DNA from: DASXKD01 sp963806145
GTDB lineage: Bacteria > Actinomycetota > Actinomycetes > Streptosporangiales > Streptosporangiaceae
Length of the DNA: 64,000 nt
Direction of reading: 5' to 3'
Assembly (NCBI GenBank): GCA_963806145.1
Contig: CAWDXD010000043.1
Location: 1-64,000 of the forward strand
Numbering within the stretch: position 1 is the first letter of the stretch; each line of letters starts with the position of its first letter. Under the pieces are notes generated by a model. The model was given only the letters and a program-made list of their open reading frames with translations. It was not told the origin of the DNA and did not search any database. Shown here piece by piece: positions 17,921-26,334 of the stretch. Position numbers and translations under genes: made by a program.

Positions 17921-19549
17921 CTACTCGACCGGGATCTCCTTGTTGATCAGGCCGAGGTCGATGCCCTGCCGTTTGCGGATGACCCGCGCCGCCAGGAAGA
18001 TGACGATGGCCAGCAAGTACATCGCGCCCATGTAGTACAGCGAGTCCCGCTTGTTGGACCCGTAGAGGTCGTTGCTCAGCCACTCGTAGAGGCAGAAGCC
18101 GAGCAGCCCGAGGGTGATCACCCCGGACGCGGGCACGATGGGCACCCCAAGCACCTTGATCTTGCTGGCGGGCGACGCCTGCCAGAGCTCCGGCTTGCGC
18201 CACGGCAGGATGACCACCGCGATCGAGCTGAACGTGTAGGTCACCGCGATGACCAGCGTCGCGTCCAGCGTATAGGTGACGAACGTGCTGTTGTAGGCGT
18301 AAATGGCGCTCAGCCCGACGGCCGGGAGCAGCATCAGGATCAGCGAGTAGAACGGCACCCTCCGCTTTTCCGACACCTCGGCGGCCCGGTCCGGGAGCAC
18401 CCGGTCGAAGGCCGCGGCGAAGATAACCCGGGTGGAGGACAGGAACAGCGTCCCCACCCAGCCGAAGAACCACAGGCTCATCACCAGGATGATCACGACC
18501 TGGAACGCGGTGTTGTGCACCATCCAGCTCGCGAACATGAACGGGTACGGCCAGATGCCGAACTGCGGCGTGAGGTTGTTGTCCAGCGCGTTGAGGTTCT
18601 GGTAGAAGTCCCAGCCGAAGGTCTTGGCCATCAGCAGCAGGAAGATGACCGTGCAGATCACGGTGATCCACAGGCCGGCGAACATGCCGGTGAACACCCG
18701 GCGGAAGTCGCTGGCGCCGCGGATCTCGCCGTAGAGGGTCGATCCCCAGTTCGGCCACAGCAGGAAGAACATCAGGAACGGGACCAGCAGCATGGTCGGC
18801 CCCAGCGGGCCGAAGCCCAGCGATTGCGGCACGTAACCGATCTTGTGTGCGGCCGCGTTGGTGGCCGCGTAGGCGTTGTTCACGCCGAAGATCTTGTGGG
18901 CCTCGAGGTTGAACGAGCTGATGAAGCTGGCGTGCGAGTTCACCAGCAGCAGCAGCACGACGACCGCGAACCCGATCATGCCGCCGACGAAGCACCAGCG
19001 CTGGATCTTGGCATAGCCGGCCATCCCGATGGAGACCAGGATGCCCGCCACCGCGATCGTGATCAGCGAGATGACGAACACGCCCGTATGCGTGCCGAAC
19101 CAGGCGTAGCCCCCGTTCGGCCAGGTCCAGCCGAGCGTCGCCCAGAGCGGCTCGAACAACTGGACGGCCAGGATGTTGCCGTAGATCGGTGCCCAGAGCC
19201 AGAGGATGAACCACCAGCCCGTCACCGACATCACGAAGCCGATCCCGCTGCCCAGGATCCGGGTCTGCCAGACGTAGTCGCCGCCGGCCCGCGGGATCGT
19301 CACGATGAGCCCGGAGTACGCGATGACCAGGAACGAGACCCAGATACCCGAGATGATGACCGCAGTGATCAACTGGCCGGTCGGAAAGGCCGGCCCGGCG
19401 AAGGTGAACTCGTAGATTCCCAGGGTGACGAAGTTGGTAGCCAGGCACGCATAGATCATCGAATCCCTGACCGACCAGCCTCGGACTAGACCGGTGGCTT
19501 TGCGAAGGAAGAGGGCAGGCCTCTCCTCGCCGAGTGCCTCAGTCGCCAT
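17921..19549 (-). CDS. APC-superfamily amino acid/amine permease
   Basis: Integral membrane transporter of 542 residues with about 12 hydrophobic segments, beginning near MIYACLATNFVTLGIYEF and including IPRAGGDYVWQTRILG, the conserved TM2-TM3 motif of the APC family. It sits directly upstream of the dimethylglycine-type dehydrogenase and ETF genes on the same strand, so uptake of betaine, dimethylglycine, sarcosine or a related amine is the best guess. ATG 19549 has AGGCAAG-like ribosome-site sequence just upstream. No interruption is seen. Confidence 0.87.
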   Translation of the reverse strand: MATEALGEERPALFLRKATGLVRGWSVRDSMIYACLATNFVTLGIYEFTFAGPAFPTGQLITAVIISGIWVSFLVIAYSGLIVTIPRAGGDYVWQTRILGSGIGFVMSVTGWWFILWLWAPIYGNILAVQLFEPLWATLGWTWPNGGYAWFGTHTGVFVISLITIAVAGILVSIGMAGYAKIQRWCFVGGMIGFAVVVLLLLVNSHASFISSFNLEAHKIFGVNNAYAATNAAAHKIGYVPQSLGFGPLGPTMLLVPFLMFFLLWPNWGSTLYGEIRGASDFRRVFTGMFAGLWITVICTVIFLLLMAKTFGWDFYQNLNALDNNLTPQFGIWPYPFMFASWMVHNTAFQVVIILVMSLWFFGWVGTLFLSSTRVIFAAAFDRVLPDRAAEVSEKRRVPFYSLILMLLPAVGLSAIYAYNSTFVTYTLDATLVIAVTYTFSSIAVVILPWRKPELWQASPASKIKVLGVPIVPASGVITLGLLGFCLYEWLSNDLYGSNKRDSLYYMGAMYLLAIVIFLAARVIRKRQGIDLGLINKEIPVE

Positions 19550-19590
19550 AACTTGCCTCCCATGTGGCTGATCCTGGGCGTGCTTTCACC

Positions 19591-19608
19591 GGCTCACGGG
19601 GGTGAGCC
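19591..19608. terminator. Short stem-loop after the phosphoesterase gene
   Basis: GGCTCAC (19591-19597) pairs with GTGAGCC (19602-19608) across a GGGG loop, 15 bases beyond the phosphoesterase stop on the minus strand and just upstream of the permease start. Confidence 0.45.
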
Positions 19609-19622
19609 CGGAGCGGCAGCGC

Positions 19623-20570
19623 TCAACCGTTCACGAGAAGATATTTAGTGACCTTGCCCTTCTTCGCGTTCAGTTCCAGCAGCGCTCCCTGCAAGACGCC
19701 ATCACCATAGACGCTGCCCGGATTAATCGCGAGGGTCCTTCCAACTTTCTTGATGCCACGGCTCTCATGTATGTGGCCGTGCACCGAAAGCATGGGCTGA
19801 TAGCGAACGATTGCGTCCCGGACGGCCTTGGATCCGACGGGTTTCATCACCGCCCCGCCGTGGATCGGGCGGAGGGTCGCGTCCAAGGCCGGCGCCTCGT
19901 CCAGGCCGGTGCCATAGGGCGGGGCGTGGAAATTGAAGATGGCGCGTTCCATGTCCGGCACCAGGTCGGCGACCGCCGCGATCTTCGGCGCCAAGTCCTC
20001 TTCCGGTGCCTCCCGGAAGGTGTCCCACGGGGTCGGGTTGGTCCAGCCCATCGACACCAGGTGGAACCCGTCAAGGTCGAGCAGCTTCCCCTCGGCGAAT
20101 GTCACGCAAGGTGACGACTCGATTACCGGGTCGATTTCGAAGAAGTCGTCGTTGCCGCCGTTCAGGATGCACGGCACCTGGCCGCTGCCGAGCTTGGTGT
20201 CGGCCATATCCAGCCAGCGGTCCAGGGAAGAGAGCATCTCGGTGCCGAACCGCTCGTCGACCGCGCCCTCCTCCTTGCTGAGGTGATCCAGTTCGTCCGG
20301 GCTCATCAGCGCCGGGTACGACCCGCGGTTGCGGATCTGGGTCTGGATCTTCTCCAGCTCTTCCTTGGACTCGATGCGCCGCCGCTCCCCGCCGAATACC
20401 ACTTCCCAGTATCCGTTGTGGGTGGTGATAGGCACCATCACCTTGCCGGTGACGTCACCGCCCAGGACGACCAGGTCAGCCTTGTAGAAGGCGGCCGCGT
20501 TGAGGAACTTGCGCCAGCAGATTTCCGAGCCGTGTATGTCGGTGGCAAAGAAGACTCGCACCGGGACCAC
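19623..20570 (-). CDS. Calcineurin-like metallophosphoesterase
   Basis: Dinuclear-metal phosphoesterase of 315 residues. All family motifs are present in order: ATDIHGS, VVLGGDVTGK, LNGGNDDF, FNFHAPPYGT and SVHGHIHES. The GNDD in place of the more usual GNHD/E suggests a distinct subgroup, seen in archaeal-type phosphoesterases. It is soluble, with no signal peptide. GTG 20570 is the chosen start. It follows the nucleotidyltransferase-like gene by about 90 bases; a joint function is possible but not shown. The substrate is unknown. Confidence 0.87.
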   Translation of the reverse strand: MVPVRVFFATDIHGSEICWRKFLNAAAFYKADLVVLGGDVTGKVMVPITTHNGYWEVVFGGERRRIESKEELEKIQTQIRNRGSYPALMSPDELDHLSKEEGAVDERFGTEMLSSLDRWLDMADTKLGSGQVPCILNGGNDDFFEIDPVIESSPCVTFAEGKLLDLDGFHLVSMGWTNPTPWDTFREAPEEDLAPKIAAVADLVPDMERAIFNFHAPPYGTGLDEAPALDATLRPIHGGAVMKPVGSKAVRDAIVRYQPMLSVHGHIHESRGIKKVGRTLAINPGSVYGDGVLQGALLELNAKKGKVTKYLLVNG

Positions 20571-20661
20571 CTACGCCTTCTCGCGCACCCTGCGCAACTA
20601 ACGTGCGCTCTGTGCAACGTGTAGCACTAGCGGGAAAGCGCCGTCAAGCAGGACAGATCCC

Positions 20662-21435
20662 TCAATGTGCGACTTCTTCCGGCAACTCGTACCAGCGGAC
20701 CCGGTCGCCCACGTTGGCTCTGAGCTTCCACTTGATCGACTTGGGCGCACTCTGGGCGACGCCCAGCAGTTCCCGCGCCTGGTCCAGCGGGTCGCAGGCC
20801 GCGCCCTGCGGGACCAGCCCGGGCTGCTCGGCGACGAGCGCGGGCAGTTTCTCCAGGCTGCCGGTCACCGTCCGCCACCAGCCCCAGTCCGCGCCGAGCA
20901 GCTTGGCGAACCGATCGGTGTCGATGCCGGCCTGGGCACCGGGGCCGACGGGCAGCCCGGCCAGCAGGTGGACGATGTCGTGCGCGTCCTTCTCGTTCAA
21001 CTCGACGATCTGGAGCTTGGACAGCAGTACGTCCACCGCGTCGATCGTGAACGGCTGCCGGGAGAAGCCGGGCCGGAAATCGAGGACATGGCACATGGTC
21101 AGCCGGTCGACCATGACATCGATGGGCCGGCCGGAAGGGGCGCTGAAGTACATCTGGCGGTCGCCGTTCAGGTTGTTGAACCTGCGGTCCGGCTCGCAGC
21201 CCGCCTTCGCCAGGTAGTCCGCGACCTTCTTGCGCTCCTTGGCCACGCAGGCGAAGTCGATGTCCTGGCCCGAGCGCTGCCGCGGCGGGAACTGCGGGCA
21301 GAGCACCCGCACCGCGAGGCCGCCGAGGAGCTTGAGGCCCAGCGAGGCGTCCCCCGCGCCGCCGGCGAGGCTAAGCGCCTCGGGCAGCGGGTCGTCAGCG
21401 GGTGAAGGGGCGCCGGCCGCACCGGGTGTCGTCAT
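20662..21435 (-). CDS. Nucleotidyltransferase-fold protein (AbiEii/DUF-type)
   Basis: A 257-residue protein with LKLLGGLAVRVLCP followed by RSGQDIDFACV, the GG...DxD pattern of minimal nucleotidyltransferases, and then PIDVMVDRL supplying a possible third acidic residue. The C-terminal half is helical. Such proteins act on RNA or protein targets, sometimes as toxin components, but no antitoxin gene is adjacent. I rate the fold as likely and the function as unknown. Confidence 0.65.
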   Translation of the reverse strand: MTTPGAAGAPSPADDPLPEALSLAGGAGDASLGLKLLGGLAVRVLCPQFPPRQRSGQDIDFACVAKERKKVADYLAKAGCEPDRRFNNLNGDRQMYFSAPSGRPIDVMVDRLTMCHVLDFRPGFSRQPFTIDAVDVLLSKLQIVELNEKDAHDIVHLLAGLPVGPGAQAGIDTDRFAKLLGADWGWWRTVTGSLEKLPALVAEQPGLVPQGAACDPLDQARELLGVAQSAPKSIKWKLRANVGDRVRWYELPEEVAH

Positions 21436-21588
21436 GCCTGCCTGCTCTCACATCGCGGCGGCACCCGCGGCGGCACCGCCCGGCTCTGTACTGCTCAGCG
21501 AGTATGCCACGATGGAGCTGTTTCATTGCCTCACTCGCGGGCGCTTCACACTGTTGACGGGCCGGGGCAGCCTCGCCATTCTTGTTGC

Positions 21589-22314
21589 ATGACCGAGGCC
21601 CAGGTTGCAGCCAACGCAACCTACCAATCGGCCGAGCGGGTGCTGGCACTGCTCAAGAGCTTCGATGACACCCGGGTGGAACAAGGGGTCGGCGAGATCG
21701 CCCACGCGCTCGGCGTGCACAAATCCACCGCGTCGCGGCTGGCCGCGGCCCTGGAGCGGACCGGCTTCCTGACCCGGACCGGGAGGCGCTACCGGCTCGG
21801 CGTGGAGGTCATCAGGCTGGGCAGCCTGGCGCTGCGCAGCTTCGACCTGGTGGCCACCATGCAGCCCGCGATGGAGAAGCTCTCGCAGCGGACCGGGGAG
21901 ACGGTCAACCTCGCCGTGCCGGACGGTGTGGACGTGCTCAACGTCGCGGAGGTGCCCAGCACCTACATCCTGAGCTGCTCCGGCGGCTGGATCGGCCGCC
22001 GCACCACGCCGCACGCGGTGGCCAACGGCAAGGTACTGCTGGCCTACGGCGCGCTGCCCAGGCCCGGAGCGCTGGAGCGTTACACCGCGCAGACGATCAC
22101 CAGCTTCGGTGCGCTCGACGCGGAACTGGCCACGGTGCGCAGGGACGGCTACGCCAAGGCGGTCGCGGAACTGGAGGAGGGGCTGGTCGCGGTCGCCGCA
22201 CCGGTCTTCGACCCGGCCGGGACGTGTGTCGCGGCGCTGTCCGTCTCCGGCCCGGAGTTCCGGATGCTCCCAGCGACCCTCGATGCCCTGGGCCAGCTGT
22301 GCGCGAGCGCCTGA
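21589..22314 (+). CDS. IclR-family transcriptional regulator
   Basis: Intact 241-residue regulator. The HTH reads GVGEIAHALGVHKSTASRLAAALERTGFL and the ligand domain LEEGLVAVAAPVFDPAGTCVAALSVSGPEF. ATG 21589 is chosen because the family's N-terminus begins shortly before the HTH; the frame is open upstream to 21526. It leads an operon with aldehyde dehydrogenase, formate-THF ligase and a cyclodeaminase-family gene, and resembles the IclR beside mttB, so both may sense related metabolites. Confidence 0.9.
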   Translation: MTEAQVAANATYQSAERVLALLKSFDDTRVEQGVGEIAHALGVHKSTASRLAAALERTGFLTRTGRRYRLGVEVIRLGSLALRSFDLVATMQPAMEKLSQRTGETVNLAVPDGVDVLNVAEVPSTYILSCSGGWIGRRTTPHAVANGKVLLAYGALPRPGALERYTAQTITSFGALDAELATVRRDGYAKAVAELEEGLVAVAAPVFDPAGTCVAALSVSGPEFRMLPATLDALGQLCASA

Positions 22315-22360
22315 AACCGGCCTCAGCGCCTGAACCCGGCCTCACGGCAGGAGGCAACCC

Positions 22361-23815
22361 GTGCGTGAGTACCTGATCTGCGCAGGCGGCACCTGGCGGG
22401 AGGGGGGCGCGGGCACGATGGCGGCGGTCAGCCCGGCGTCCGGTGCGGCGTTCGCCTCGGTGGCCGTGGCCAGCCCGGCGGACGTGGACGACGCGGTCGC
22501 GGCCGCGGGTGCCGCCTGGCCATCCTGGGCCGCGCTGCCGGTCTTCGAGCGGGCGGCCTGCTGCCGGGCGGTCGCGGCCGCGATCGACACACACGCCGAC
22601 GACCTGGCCCGCGCGCTCACCGAGGACCAGGGCAAGCCTCTGGCGGCCGAGGCGCGCGACGAGGTCAGCGAACTGGCCGAGTACTTCCGGATGGCCGCGG
22701 AGGACGCGATACGGCTGGCGGGCGGCGCCCCGCCGTCCACCTCCGCGGCCCGGCGGGTGCTGACGCTGCGGGTGCCGCTCGGCGTGGCCGGCGTCATCAG
22801 CCCGTGGAACTGGCCGTACACGATGGGCGCGGAACTGTTCGCGCCGGCCATGGCGGCAGGCAACGCCGTGGTCTGGGTGCCCGCGCCGAGCACCTCGGCG
22901 TGCTGCGCGCTGCTTGCCGAGATCATCACCGGGGCGGGCGTCCCCGCCGGGGTGTTCAGCTTCCTGCCCGGCCCGGGACCGGTGGTCGGTGACGCGGTGG
23001 CCGGGCATCCGGGCGTGCACGCGGTGGGCTTCATCGGTTCCGTGGCCACCGGCGCGAGCGTCGCCGTCCGGGCAGCGGGCAAGACGCAGCTCCTGGAACT
23101 GGGCGGCAACGGGCCGATGGTGGTGCTGGAGGACGCCGACCTGGGCCTCGCCGCGACGGCGGCGCTGGAGGCCGCGTACCTGTGCGCCGGGCAGAGTTGC
23201 ACCGCCGGGGAGCGTTTCCTGGTTCATGCGGCTGTCCGTGCGGAGTTCGTGGAACGGGTGGTGGCGGCCACCAAGGATCAGGTCCGGCTCGGGGACCCAT
23301 TCGACCCCGCGACCACCATGGGCCCGCTGAACAACGAGCCGACGGCGGCCAAGTTCGACCGGCACGTGGCCGGCGCGCTGGCGGACGGGGCGCGGGTGTG
23401 CTGCGGCGGCAGCCGCGCGGCCGGGTTCCCCACCGCGCTGTTCGCGGAGCCGACCGTGCTGGACGGGGTCACGCCGGACATGGAGATCGCCCGGGAGGAG
23501 ACCTTCGGCCCGGTGGTTCCTGTCGTCGAGATCGGATCCGCTGAGCAGGCCCTGGAGCTGACCAACGCCTCCCCGTATGGGCTCACCGCGGCCGTGTTCA
23601 CCGAAGACCTGGAGCGCGGGCTGGCGTTCGCCGAGCGGGCCCGGGCCGGCTGGGTGAACATCAACGCCTCGACCAACCTGTGGGAGTCGCACCTGCCCTT
23701 CGGCGGGCGGTCCGGGTCGGTGAGCGGGCGCGGCCGGGTCGGCGGCCGGTACGCCATGGAGACCTTCACCGAGCCGAAGACGGTTGTCTACCCGGCACCC
23801 CGATACGGCACGTGA
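22361..23815 (+). CDS. NAD(P)-dependent aldehyde dehydrogenase
   Basis: A 484-residue cytosolic enzyme with GVAGVISPWNWPY, FIGSVATGASV, the general base Glu246 in LELGGNGP, nucleophile Cys280 in CAGQSCTAGE and EETFGPVVPVVE. The usual Lys of the nucleotide-binding KP(S/A) motif is replaced by Val in VVWVPAPSTSACC, an unusual change. It lies 46 bases after iclR. Betaine aldehyde is a reasonable substrate given the choline dehydrogenase at 30.4 kb; semialdehydes are alternatives. Confidence 0.87.
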   Translation: MREYLICAGGTWREGGAGTMAAVSPASGAAFASVAVASPADVDDAVAAAGAAWPSWAALPVFERAACCRAVAAAIDTHADDLARALTEDQGKPLAAEARDEVSELAEYFRMAAEDAIRLAGGAPPSTSAARRVLTLRVPLGVAGVISPWNWPYTMGAELFAPAMAAGNAVVWVPAPSTSACCALLAEIITGAGVPAGVFSFLPGPGPVVGDAVAGHPGVHAVGFIGSVATGASVAVRAAGKTQLLELGGNGPMVVLEDADLGLAATAALEAAYLCAGQSCTAGERFLVHAAVRAEFVERVVAATKDQVRLGDPFDPATTMGPLNNEPTAAKFDRHVAGALADGARVCCGGSRAAGFPTALFAEPTVLDGVTPDMEIAREETFGPVVPVVEIGSAEQALELTNASPYGLTAAVFTEDLERGLAFAERARAGWVNINASTNLWESHLPFGGRSGSVSGRGRVGGRYAMETFTEPKTVVYPAPRYGT

Positions 23816-23855
23816 AATCGCGGCAACCTCAACGATGCGGAAGGCAGCGACGAAC

Positions 23856-25553
23856 ATGACCATGCCCAGCGCTCTGGAGATCTCCCGGCAGGCAACGCTC
23901 AAGCCCGTGACCGAGATCGCGGCCGAGGCCGGCTTGCCTCCGTGGCTCATTGAGCCCTACGGCGAGCACGTCGCGAAGATCGACCTCAGGGCCATCGAGC
24001 AACTGGCCGACCGGCCGCGGGCAAGGTACGTGCTGGTCACCGCGGTCACCCCCACCCCGCTCGGCGAGGGGAAGACGACCACGACCATCGGCCTCGGGCA
24101 GGGCATACGCGTCATCGGCAAGCGGGCCACGATCGCGATCCGGCAGGCCTCCATGGGCCCGACCTTCGGGGTCAAGGGCGGTGCCGCGGGCGGCGGCTAC
24201 AGCCAGGTGGTGCCGTTCGAGCGGGTCAACCTTCACCTCACCGGTGACATGCACGCGGTGACCGCGGCGCACAACACGCTCGCGGCGATGGTCGACAACC
24301 ACCTGTTCCACGGCAACCCGCTCGGGCTCGACCCGCACAACATCACCTGGCGCCGGGTGCTTGACGTGAACGACCGGGCGCTGCGCTCGATCGTCGCGGG
24401 GCTCGGGTCCCGGCAGGACGGGGTCCCCCGGCAGACCGGCTTCGACATCACCGCCGCGTCCGAGGTGATGGCGGTGCTGGCCCTGTCGTCGTCGCTGCGG
24501 GACATGCGCGAGCGCATCGGGCGCATCGTGGCCGGCTACACCCCGGACGGCGAGCCGGTGACCGCCGAACAGCTCAAGGCGGCGGGCGCGATGACCGTGA
24601 TGATGACCGACGCCATCAAGCCCAACCTGCTGCAGACCCTGGAGAACACGCCCGTGCTGGTGCACGCCGGGCCGTTCGGGAACATCGCGCACGGGAACTC
24701 CTCGGTGGTCGCCGACCTGATCGGCATCCACACCGGCGACTTCCTCATCACCGAGGCAGGGTTCGCGTCGGACATGGGGGCGGAACGTTTCTTCAACATC
24801 AAGTGCCGGGTCTCCGGCATGGCTCCCGACGCCGCCGTGCTGGTCACTACGGTTCGGGCACTCAAGGTGCATTCGGGGCGGTACCGCGTATCCGCGGGCA
24901 GGCCACTGCCTCCCGAGATGCTCAAGGAGAACCCCGACGAGGTGCTCGAAGGTGCCGCGAACCTGCGCAAGCACATCGAGAACGTGCGCCTGCACGGGGT
25001 TACGCCGGTGGTCGCTATCAACGCGATGCCGGGAGACTTCGAATCCGAGCACGCGGCCATCCGCGCGGTGGCACAGGAGATGGGCGTCCGGGCGGCGGTC
25101 GGCACCCACTTCACCGACGGCGGCCGCGGCGCGGCGGAACTCGCCGAGGCCGTCACGGAGGCGGCCGAGGAGCCGGGCGAGTTCCACTTCCTCTACCCGT
25201 CCGACGCGGCCCTCAAGGAGAAGATCGAGGCGGTGGCGCGGCAGGTCTACGGGGCCGATGGGGTGGACTACACCCCCGCCGCCTCCGGGCAGCTCGCCAT
25301 GTACGAGAAGAACGGTTTCGGCGGCTTCCCCGTCTGCATCGCCAAGACGCACCTGTCCCTGTCGGCCGATCCCGCCCGAAAGGGGGCACCGACCGGGTGG
25401 CGGCTTCCGGTGCGGGAGGCCAGGGCGTCGGCCGGGGCCGGGTTCATCTACCCCATCTGCGGGGACATGCGCACCATGCCGGGGCTGACCACGCACCCCG
25501 CCGCCGAGCACATCGACATCGACGCCGACGGCAGGGTGGTCGGGCTGTCGTGA
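23856..25553 (+). CDS. fhs: Formate-tetrahydrofolate ligase
   Basis: Interconverts formate, ATP and THF with 10-formyl-THF. The P-loop TPTPLGEGKTTTTIGL, FGVKGGAAGGGYSQVVP, NLHLTGDMHAVTAAHN and the C-terminal FVYPICGDM-like FIYPICGDMRTMPGL are all present; 565 residues, normal length. ATG 23856 has GAAGGCAG upstream; the frame extends further upstream, overlapping the aldehyde dehydrogenase end. In this setting the reverse direction (ATP formation from betaine methyl groups) is plausible. Confidence 0.95.
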   Translation: MTMPSALEISRQATLKPVTEIAAEAGLPPWLIEPYGEHVAKIDLRAIEQLADRPRARYVLVTAVTPTPLGEGKTTTTIGLGQGIRVIGKRATIAIRQASMGPTFGVKGGAAGGGYSQVVPFERVNLHLTGDMHAVTAAHNTLAAMVDNHLFHGNPLGLDPHNITWRRVLDVNDRALRSIVAGLGSRQDGVPRQTGFDITAASEVMAVLALSSSLRDMRERIGRIVAGYTPDGEPVTAEQLKAAGAMTVMMTDAIKPNLLQTLENTPVLVHAGPFGNIAHGNSSVVADLIGIHTGDFLITEAGFASDMGAERFFNIKCRVSGMAPDAAVLVTTVRALKVHSGRYRVSAGRPLPPEMLKENPDEVLEGAANLRKHIENVRLHGVTPVVAINAMPGDFESEHAAIRAVAQEMGVRAAVGTHFTDGGRGAAELAEAVTEAAEEPGEFHFLYPSDAALKEKIEAVARQVYGADGVDYTPAASGQLAMYEKNGFGGFPVCIAKTHLSLSADPARKGAPTGWRLPVREARASAGAGFIYPICGDMRTMPGLTTHPAAEHIDIDADGRVVGLS

Positions 25554-26241
25554 CCGGCCCTGGCGGGCCGCGGCCGCCGGAAGCTGGCGAGCCCGGGGGG
25601 CGCGAGCCGGGAACGGCCATGCCGGGCGGGCCGCCCGGAACGGGCCGGGCCGGGTACCTGGACATGCGGGTCGGCGAGTTCCTCGACGAACTCGCCGCCG
25701 CCCGGCCGGCCCGGGGGGTGGCTCCGCCGCCGCCCTCGCGGTCGCCCTCGCAGCCGCACTGTGCGCGATGACCGCGGAATTGTCGGCACGCCATCTGGCG
25801 CAAGCCCCCCAGCTCGCCGAGGAGTCGCGTGCGCTGCTGCGCCGGGCGGCCCCGCTCGCCCAGGCTGACGCGGACGCGTACGGCGGCGTGCTCGCCGCGC
25901 GCCGGGCACCGGGCACCGGGCCAGCCAGCCGGCAGCGCGAGGAGCGGGTCTCCGCCGCGCTGGCGCGGGCCTGCGAGGTGCCCTTGGAGGTGGCCAAACT
26001 TGGCGGCAGGGTAGCCGCGCTCGCCGCGGACATCACCGATCGGGGCAACCCGGCCGTACGCGGTGACGCCCTCGCCGCCGCCCAGCTGGCCGCGGCTGCC
26101 GCGCAAGCGGCCGCGGCACTGGTGCGGATCAACCTCGCGAGCACGCCAGCCGATCCCGTGCCCGCCCAGGCCGCTCACGCGGCGCGGCTGGCCGCACAGG
26201 CCGCGCGCCAAGCCGGCGAAGCGGTCCGCGCCGCGGGCTGA
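25550..26241 (+). CDS. fchA: Cyclodeaminase/cyclohydrolase-family protein (FchA/FtcD C-terminal type)
   Basis: Helical folate enzyme of the FTCD_C family, probably methenyl-THF cyclohydrolase here. The body reads YLDMRVGEFLDELAAARPAPGGGSAAALAVALAAALCAMTAEL once a missing C near 25713 is restored (PGGGS is the folate-site signature), then LAQADADAYGGVLAARR and VPLEVAKLGGRVAALA. The N-terminal 35 residues are a Gly/Pro-rich extension. GTG 25550 overlaps the fhs stop, showing tight coupling. With fhs it forms the methenyl-THF to formate branch; no FolD gene is in the window. Confidence 0.82.
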
Positions 26242-26334
26242 CCGGCGCCACGTCGCGGGCGGCGTTACAGCATCGGCGGAGCCAGCCACCAGTGCTGGTT
26301 GGGACCGCCGCCACGCCGGCGTCTAACAGCCCCG

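Noticed and set aside
17891..19489. Long plus-strand open frame opposite the permease
   Set aside because: Shadow of the APC permease with a low-complexity charged product.
20662..21435. AbiE-like abortive-infection toxin with adjacent antitoxin
   Set aside because: Only the nucleotidyltransferase fold is seen; neither neighbour resembles an AbiEi antitoxin.
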